Shown piece by piece: positions 56,633-64,000 of a stretch of DNA of 64,000 bases. Position numbers and translations under genes: made by a program. Within the stretch, counting starts at the first letter, position 1. The number at the start of each line of letters is the position of its first letter. Origin of the DNA: Rhizomys pruinosus (taxonomy: Eukaryota; Chordata; Mammalia; Rodentia; Spalacidae); assembly GCA_009823505.1 (NCBI GenBank), contig VZQC01012264.1:565195-629194 (forward strand), read 5' to 3'. The notes under the pieces were generated by a model, which saw nothing but the letters and a program-made list of their open reading frames with translations, was not told where the DNA came from and ran no database searches.

Positions 56633-58640
56633 TTATTGTTTCTTAAAGCAGAAAATAAAGCCTAAATTAACTAAACTTTTCATAAATACACAGACATGTA
56701 TGGTTGATAAATTCTACTGTGTTTATAATCTTCCAGATTATCCCCTTTTTCGACAAACTGGGTTTTGACTTTTGACATTGTTATAATGGAAAAGGAACAG
56801 GTATTCATTGGATCAAATTTGAGGAATTTTTGAACTCATTCAACCCAAGCAACATAAATGTCACAAGGTGACCTCTCTTCTATGGGAAGGCTATAATGTG
56901 TGAAACTGTATAATATGAAGTGTTTTTTAAATTCCATTAATTAATTAATGATTAATTTAAATTGGTCTTTTTTGAGGACAGGGTCCTCCTTTTAGTCCAG
57001 ATGGCTAGGAGCCTTCGATAATGTATACCAGGCTAGCCCTTGAACTCAGTGATCTGCCTGCAAGTGCTCCCCAGGGTGGGATTAAAGGCGTGCAGCACCA
57101 CGTCTGGCCTAAGACATTTCTTAACGCCCTGTGGGTGGTGGGAATAAAACACAGGTCCTCTGCTGTAAGAGCCGTCAGTGCTTTTAACTGCCTGAGCCAT
57201 CTCTCCAGCCCTCTTTTATTTTTTAAATTATTTTTTTTCTTTTTTTTTTTTTTTTTTTTTATTTTATTTTTATGTGCACCCCTGTCATGCAGTGCTCAGG
57301 GAGGTCAGAGGACATCAGATCTCCAGGATTGGGAGTTAAGTCAGATGTTTTACTTGCCCGGTTTGGGGGGGTTGGTGAGCACTGAACATGCAATTCCTCG
57401 GCAAGAGCAGCTGGCACCCCCCCCCCCCCAGACAAGGTCTCCCTGGATCCCCAACTGTCCTTAACTCATCTGTACCAGCTGTCCTTGAACTAACCTCACA
57501 AAGATCTGCCTGCCTCTGCCGCCAAAGTTCGAGTATGAAGGGGTGCACCACCAAGCCCAGCTTAATTCTTTTTTGTCTTTTTGAGTCGGGTCTCCCTGTA
57601 GCTTGGCTGTCCTGGAACTCACCACGTAGGCCAGGCTGCCAGGCTGGCTTGAACTCACATAAAATCCCCATGCCTCTGCCTCCCAAGTGCTAGGATTAAA
57701 GGCGGGTGCCACCACCCCGGTTTTTTTTTTTTTTTTTTTTAAGACAGTGTCTCCCTGTAGCCTCAGCTGCCATGGAGTTGATATGTAGACCAGGACTGGC
57801 CTTGAACTCAAAGAGATCCTCCTGCCTCTGCCTGCCAAGCACTGAGATTAAAAGTATATACCATGACCAGGCAGCCCAGCACTACTGCTTAGCCATCTCT
57901 CCAGCCCCTCTCTGAATCACCTATATAAAGGGCTATATCTTTTGAATTGTTTATTGCTTAGGCACATAAATAGTAAGCCTAGTTAAATTTCTTACTGGCC
58001 CTGAGTATTCATCAATTCACTGTTCATTTCTAATTGTGGTATCTTTTGTGTTTGGAGAAACCAGAGGAACTCTAGCATGATTTCTTTTTTTGTTTTGTTT
58101 ATAACCCAGATTGGTCTTGAAATTAGCTCCTGCCTCTCAGTCTTGTGAGTACTTTGATTACATGTGTATGCTACCATATCTAGTAGTATAACAATATCTC
58201 AGCACTAATTAGAGTATTAAGTTTCCCCAAAATAAGTATTAAATATGTGCTTTATCTGTTTTGGGACATGGTCTTACTCTTTAGTCCAGGCTGTGTCAGA
58301 ATTCATGTCAATTGTCGGCCTCAGCTGCTCAAGTCTGAACTAATTCTTTGTTTGTTGTTTTTTTTTTTTTTTTTTTTTTTAAGGTAGGGTCTCACTATAT
58401 TTCCTAGGCTGTCTTTGAACTCTTGATCCTCCGGCCTCAGTCAGCCTCAAGTGCTGGAATCACAGGTTTCAGGCCACTTAATTTTTTTTTTTTTTATTGT
58501 CTTTTTTAGACAGGGTTTCCTTGTAGCCCCAGCTGTCGCGGAACTCACTATATAAACAGGCTGAACTTAAACTCACAAAGATCCAAAGATCTGCCTGCCT
58601 CTGTCGCCTAAGTGCTAGGATTAAAGGTGTGCGCCACCAT
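56633..58640. repeat. Intergenic: short unique stretch and minus-strand B1 series
   Basis: Positions 56633-56940 are non-repetitive with no recognised content. B1-like pieces follow at 56960-57105, then a B2 piece (57110-57215), a T-run (57236-57260), a B2-like piece (57265-57425), and minus-strand B1 copies at 57430-57565, 57570-57715, 57738-57870, 58380-58475 and 58490-58640. Positions 57905-58090 show nothing. Parts of 56940-57735 look indel-rich. Confidence 0.55.
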
Positions 58641-61600
58641 AATTGCTTTTCAACTTATTTTTTATTATTTTTTATTTCTGAGTGTTTGAATGTATGTCTG
58701 CAGCAAGGTTTGTGCACCCGGTGTCGTGCAAATGCCGCGAAGGTCAGAAAGAGGTCTCAGAAGTCCCCTGGAACTGGAGTTTCTCCTGGAATTGGAGGTT
58801 GAGACGTTTCTCGCTGCCATGTGGGTGCTGGGGATCCAACCCCGGTCCTCTTTAGAGCGGTCGGCGCTCTTAACTGGCGCTCTTAACAGCTGAGCCAATC
58901 TCTCCAGCCCCTCAACTTAATTCTTTATGTCATTACAAAGAGCAATAAATGGGGCTGGAGAGATGGCTCAGTGGTTATAAGAATATGTACTGCTCTTGCA
59001 GAGGACTGAATTTGATTTCCAGTATCCACATTGGGCAGCTCACAACTGCCTGTAACTCCAGCTCCAGGGACCCTGCACTCAGGGCACCTACACTCACATG
59101 TACATATCCACACCTAATTTTAAAAACTGTTAAGAAATACAAAGATCATAAAAAAAATGAAAAAAATGTTTAAAAAAGAAAGAAAATACAAATTTTGTGG
59201 CCGGGTGTGGTGGTGGCGTGCTAACGTGGGAGGCAGAGGCAGCGAGATCATTGTGAGTTCACAAGGCCAGCCTGGTCTACGAGGGAGTTCCAGAAGCGGG
59301 AAGCTACAGGGAGACCCTGTCTCCAAAAGACAAAAAAAAGAGACTAGTAAGAGGCTAGAGGTTCCGTACTAATCATATACAAAGAAAGTACTGTACTGAC
59401 ACTGCAAAGGTGGTACAGCAGGTGAAGGCACTTGCTGACAAGTCTGATGACCTGAGTTCAATCCCAGGGATCCACATGATAGGAGAGAACAAACTCCTGG
59501 AAGTTATCTTTTGATTGTCACATAAGCCCTGTGGCATGCAGGTACTCCCCTCACCCCATGAATAAATGGGTGTAATACTTAAAAATACAGATACCTCTAT
59601 ATTAGTCACCACAAAATACTAAATGAGTAAACTCACATATGTAGTTAAGGTTAGGATTTTACAACTCATCTTTAGAGGTCTCCAAAGCAGCGAGTATGCT
59701 GAAAATGAAAAAATTAAGAAGCTCATGTGATCACTTAGGAGTAGGTCCAGTTTTTCATACAGAGAGAAAAGCAAATTTAAAATAAAAGCAGGAGGCTAGG
59801 AGTGAGTAAATTCTACTTATAAACCAATGCTTTTTTCCATGTCATTTTAAACTCAGGTTTAATTGCAACTTAATTTTGTTTAATAAGGAATTAACTTTTT
59901 TTTTTTTTTAATCTGGTCTTGAACCCACAGAGATCCTCCTGCCTTTCGCCTCCCAAGTGCTGGGATCAAAGGAATGCACCACCAAGCCCAGACTAAGAAG
60001 GTTCTTAGCCACCATGTGGGTGCTGGGAATCAAACCTGGGTCCTCTGCAAGAGCAGTCAGTGCTCCTAACTACTAAGCCATCTCTCCAGCCCCAAATAAG
60101 GCATTAACTTTTTAAAAAATTATTTTTTGTTGTTTTGAAAAAGGGTTTCCCTGTAGCCCTAGCTGGCCTGGAACTTGCTGTGTAGACCAGACTGGCCTCA
60201 GCAAGGTCCTTGGCAAGGGTCCTCAGCAAGGATCCTCGGCAAGGGCAGTCGATGCTCTTAACCTCTGAGCCATATCTCCAGCCCCTAAGGCATCAATTTC
60301 TATAGTCTCATTTATTTACCATAATTATGTTTTAATTTTTGACACATCACAGTTTTATAGTTTCTCACTGAGCTCATAATTTTATTTGTTATCAAATTTA
60401 ACAGTTCTTGACATTTAGACCTGTTGACAGTTGAAAATACCAAATTATGGTAATTTTACCACTCATCACTTTCAGCCAAGTTCTTAAAGAATAATTTACC
60501 GATGTGCTCAGATTCCATCTGAACTGGGTACTGTGTGTGTGTATTCTCATATTGATGGCAGAGGTGGAAAACTTTCAGACTTATTAAATAACCTACTCAC
60601 TGGTATATTTGTGCCTAAAGTGATTTCCTAAAGAAGCTTTGCTGAATTGCAAGCCTAGGGTGAATCAATTTAATGGCATTCCAGGATCCAGGAGACTAGT
60701 AGACTTGGTGTTCTTTTTAGATGACCAAAGGTAATTTCCTATCTTACCTGAGGTGGACAACAATCCAACAAAAATATTGTGACCAATACAATTGGGGCCT
60801 GAAGTTTCAGGTTTTCACTGTTAAAGAGAAGAAAAATTCAGAGCTAAAGCTAAGAAAGGCAGCCAGACCCTGGTGCCCTTAAAGGTATCTGAGAGGCAGA
60901 GGATCTCTGTGAGTTTCAGCCAGCTAGAACTTCATAGTGAGAACTTGTCTAAAATAAAGATGAGACGAGAGAAAGAGGAGAGAGTGGAGAGAAGAGGAGG
61001 GGGAGAGAGATTGAGATCATTAATGTGTGATTTTTTGTGTGTGTGATTTTTTTTCAGTTTTTCTGTAAATATGTAATTGTTCTATAATTATCTTGTCATT
61101 TTATAAGCAGAGGATTATTTTGCTGGCTTTGGCTCCAAGCAAGTTTTTCCATTTTTTTCAAAGACAAGATTTTACCTACCATCTGGCACATGGTGGGGTG
61201 TTTTGTTTTTGTTTTTGAAGCCTGGGACTCATAGTGTAGCCCAGGCTGGACTCCAAACCCTTATCCTCTTCCCCTATATCTGGGGTCCAGGAATGGCAGG
61301 CCTGCCCACTATGCCAGTTTAAATGAGGTTTTTTTTGGACACTTTTCTTGTTGAGCATAGGCATGATGGTTTATTGTAAATGGAGGATTAAAACTGTCTT
61401 CCTTTTCACCTTGATTATGATCGTCCTTTGTCTTTATTTTGTTTTGTTTTATGACAGGGTCTCACTATGTGACCCAGGCTGGCCTGGAACTGAAGAGTGT
61501 GCCACAAGCCCGGGTGCTTTAGCCTTTGTTTTGCTGCTTTAAGGAATAAAAATGACTCTAATTTACATGGAATAGTTCATTATTTTATTTTATGTATATG

Positions 61601-61798
61601 GGTGTTATTGACTGCATGTATGTAAGTGCACCCATGAGGTGCAATGGCCGCAGAAGTCAGAAGAGGGAGTAGGATCCCCTGGAGCTGGAGTTAAGGACTG
61701 TGGTTAGCCGCCTTGTGTTTATGGGGTCTGGGAATCGAACCCAGGTCCTCTGCAAGAGCAGTCAGTGCTGTTAACTGCTGAGCCATCTCTCCAGCCCG
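58641..61798. other. Intergenic region upstream of the CpG island
   Basis: Minus-strand B2 copies lie at 58655-58910, 60000-60100 and 61575-61798. A plus-strand B2 lies at 58950-59120, a plus-strand B1 at 59200-59345 and a B3-like plus-strand element at 59405-59590. Minus-strand B1 pieces lie at 59905-60000, 60120-60200, 61200-61320 and 61440-61540. A GA-rich tract lies at 60960-61010. The longest SINE-free stretches (59595-59900 and 60290-60870) contain no reading frame or motif that I recognise. Confidence 0.6.
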
Positions 61799-62149
61799 CA
61801 AGGAATCTTTTTTTGACTCTTCGATATAACAGGATTATTTCCAGATCACATTAAGTCCTTAGAAAAAGACATGCTAAGACAAAACTTTTCTCACCTACCA
61901 TTCGACTTTTGGGGCTGTTGCAGAAGAACGAAGTGCACGTAAAAGCTTTCACAACATTGATGTATTAAAAAAAAAATCTGGTTGAAAACGCTAGGAAATC
62001 CACCAGAGGGAGATGCATGCTAAACCGCCTGAAAGAAACTCCCAGAGAGGGACCAAAAAGAGGGGTTTTGGGAGGAGCCACACAGAGGCCTGGGATTCGG
62101 GGAGGGAGGGAGTAGGTGTGTACAGTTGTTTGGAGCTTGCAGCAGAGAA

Positions 62150-63240
62150 TACCTGGAGGAAAAAGCCACGCGGGCTTAACTCCTGTCGCAGCGCAGCACG
62201 ACCTAGGCCGGATGGCACCCACGAAAAGCGAAGGAGGGCGTTTCCAAAGCAGAATATGGTGCTCCCAACCTATCGCCCAACAGTCCCCGAAGAAATGGGG
62301 GTGGGTATCTTTGGAGGCACTTCCGCTTAGCAACCCCACGCTGTTGCTAAGGAGGGGCAGCCGCAGGGAAGACCGGAAGTGCTGGTCTGAATTTCTACGT
62401 GACTGCTCTGGGTTTGTCCTATCAGGAGCGCCAGGATGCGCCTGGGCTGGAGGCGGTGGGCGGGGCCAGCAGTAGTGCTTCCGGTTCGTCTCGGGCCGCC
62501 CCTCCGCTCCTCGCCTTCCCCCGCCCCTCCGCCTCCTCGTCTCCCTCCCGCTCCTGGGAAAGCGAAGCCACCGCTTTACAGGGTGGCGGAGAAGAGCACT
62601 CGGCGTCTCTGAGAGGGGACTGCACCCGCCCCATTGGAGCCCCGGAGCGCGGCCGATCCAGGTAGACCGGCCGGCTTCGGCTGGGGATAGGGCTAGGAGG
62701 GTAGGGTCTGAAGAGATCGTGTGCGGACTGGGTGGGGGGGGCCCTTCGCGGGGCAGGGCGGGGGACGCCGGGGATCCCGGGTGGGGCGCAGGCCGGCGAG
62801 AGGTGTGGAGGGCTGCGGGGGCGGGACGGAGACCTGACGGCGGAGAGTTGCGGGCGGGTGGCGGGTCGGACGCCGGCGGAGGAGGCTCCCTGTGGAGGCT
62901 GGGGACTTCGGCCGATGTTGACCCGGAGTTCCCACCTGGAGTGCCAGCTCTGAAAGGGGGAGCATCATCCTGGGCGGAAAGCGGCGTACGGACGAGGCGG
63001 GGTGGCTGTGGTCCTCCCGGGCTTCCCACGCCCGGCTGTCCAGATTTTCTGGACTGGGACCGAGCCCGCTTCGAGGGTTGGTGGGGGTTTGGAGTCGCCT
63101 GGGCATCGCGGAGCCGCCCTTAGCAGGGCTAGGGCAGGAGAGTGGGGAGTGAGACCTCCCTCCACCCAACTTCCGTGCGCTTCCCTCGCTCCTTCCTTAC
63201 TGCTGGCCGAGGCGTCCTACCGGAGAGGTGTCTTCTAAGT
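62150..63240. promoter_or_regulatory. CpG island, probable CSNK1G1 promoter
   Basis: The only long GC- and CpG-rich, SINE-free block in the window apart from the small PCLAF and TRIP4 promoters. It contains many GC-box-like ggcggg/cccgcc motifs and no TATA box. By the order TRIP4-PCLAF-CSNK1G1 known in mammals, this should be the CSNK1G1 (casein kinase 1 gamma 1) 5' end, running to the right. No kinase coding sequence is visible. The long open frame on the minus strand (61965-63029) is proline/arginine-rich and typical of a chance frame in a CpG island. Confidence 0.65.
62480..62661 (+). other. Candidate non-coding first exon of CSNK1G1
   Basis: A good donor, GATCCAG/GTAGAC, lies at 62661/62662 in the centre of the island. 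The start of the exon is not determinable; the listed left edge is a guess. Assignment rests on synteny only. Confidence 0.3.
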
Positions 63241-64000
63241 GGGCGAAGCATAGCAGCTTAAAAGAGCGTGGAACGGGGTCTGTTGCATTTGTTGACCCTG
63301 AATAATATTTCAGGTATTTGCGAAGTGCGGGAACGGCATATTTGATAGTCTCTCAGCCGGATATGTTTTGGTACAATTTTCTTAGAAAAAAGCGCAGTAC
63401 TGAAAAGCACCTGATTATAGTTTAAGTAGTATGGTAAACGTACATGCTTGCAAAAAACAACTACCCCCCCCAAAAAAAAAAACAACAACAACAAACTTCT
63501 GGGAAATCCTAGAAGTCTAGGAGAGACATGTTGAGGCAAGCCTTTTCCAACATCTTTCTCACCTGCAGGTAAACCTGAGTTTAAATGAAGCGGAAAGAGT
63601 TATGTTTATATGACTGAATTGTAGGTAGTATAAGTGAGAGATGTTTTAGGAAACCTAGTGAGAGTCCAGAGTCCCTCTCCATTGTTGAGCTGCCTCTTAA
63701 TCTTTTAAGGAGATAACTGTGCTCAAGTGGAAGTGTTGGTTTTGAGATAGATAAATCTGGGATTGAACCCTGACCGAGCCTCTTGTTAGTTGTTGACCTT
63801 GGTCAAGTCATGGGATATACTAGAGCTTCAGTCTCCTAAGTAGGGGTGAAATGTAACCAGTGTCGTTAGAGAAGTCGTTATTTAAGTAGCTCCATTTTAA
63901 GCAGAAGCATCTTTGAATTTCAAGGTGAATTATTATCATTAATCATACAGAGGGTAGTCCAATTTAGTGGAAGGCAGTTTTGAGAGAGTAAGGGAACAGA
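63241..64000 (+). other. Probable start of CSNK1G1 intron 1
   Basis: SINE-free apart from a short (AAC)n run at 63478-63495. No exon or RNA gene was recognised in these 760 bases. Confidence 0.4.

Noticed and set aside
1..62000. tRNA-like A and B boxes in many elements
   Set aside because: They belong to the tRNA-derived heads of B2 and B3 SINEs; no free-standing tRNA gene was seen.
61965..63029. 354-codon open frame on the minus strand in the CpG island
   Set aside because: Proline-, serine- and arginine-rich composition typical of a GC-rich chance frame; no domain recognised and other frames are also open there.

Overview
The window is mammalian nuclear DNA from a muroid rodent. Intron-split genes sit in a very dense carpet of rodent SINEs (B1, B2 and B3), and CA, AAAT and pentamer microsatellites are common. 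There is no bacterial-type gene organisation. The SINE sequences are not the familiar mouse ones: B1 ends in a distinctive pattern (ctggggctacagggagac, then ctgtctcaaaaagacc), and many B2 copies carry an internal duplication. I therefore infer a non-Mus muroid, but the species cannot be fixed from the sequence.

Three gene loci are recognisable, in an order I recall for human 15q22 and its rodent counterpart. On the minus strand, TRIP4 (ASC-1) coding exons 1-4 lie at 25759-25659, 20153-19984, 18255-18122 and 14594-14382; the rest of the gene lies left of the window. On the plus strand, all four coding exons of PCLAF (p15PAF) lie at 38055-38100, 38325-38405, 45309-45471 and 53696-53741, and they join into a complete 111-residue reading frame. 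At the right end, about 62150-63240, is a CpG island that by synteny is probably the CSNK1G1 promoter and non-coding first exon. TRIP4 and PCLAF are divergent; PCLAF and CSNK1G1 point the same way.

Two retrocopies of cellular genes are present. One is a full-length U3 snoRNA copy (25072-25289) with an A-tail and a target-site duplication, inserted into a B1 tail in TRIP4 intron 1. The other is a Cd24 retrocopy (about 47775-48615) inside PCLAF intron 3, with a 67-codon open frame, a matching 3' UTR and a later B1 insertion.

Two large inverted structures dominate the rest. One is an approximately 7.3 kb inverted repeat (26120-33450 against 35890-43010) around a tandemly duplicated 2.4 kb spacer; it creates a second, antisense copy of the PCLAF promoter and exons 1-2. 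The other is an insert at about 2366-6300 that equals the reverse complement of both its own flanks. In both, unique sequence is nearly identical between copies while SINE and homopolymer stretches are full of small indels. That pattern fits noisy long-read gap filling with fold-back reads, polished only where short reads map. I therefore treat the palindromes as probable assembly artefacts, although a real structure cannot be excluded from sequence alone. I found no convincing new protein system.
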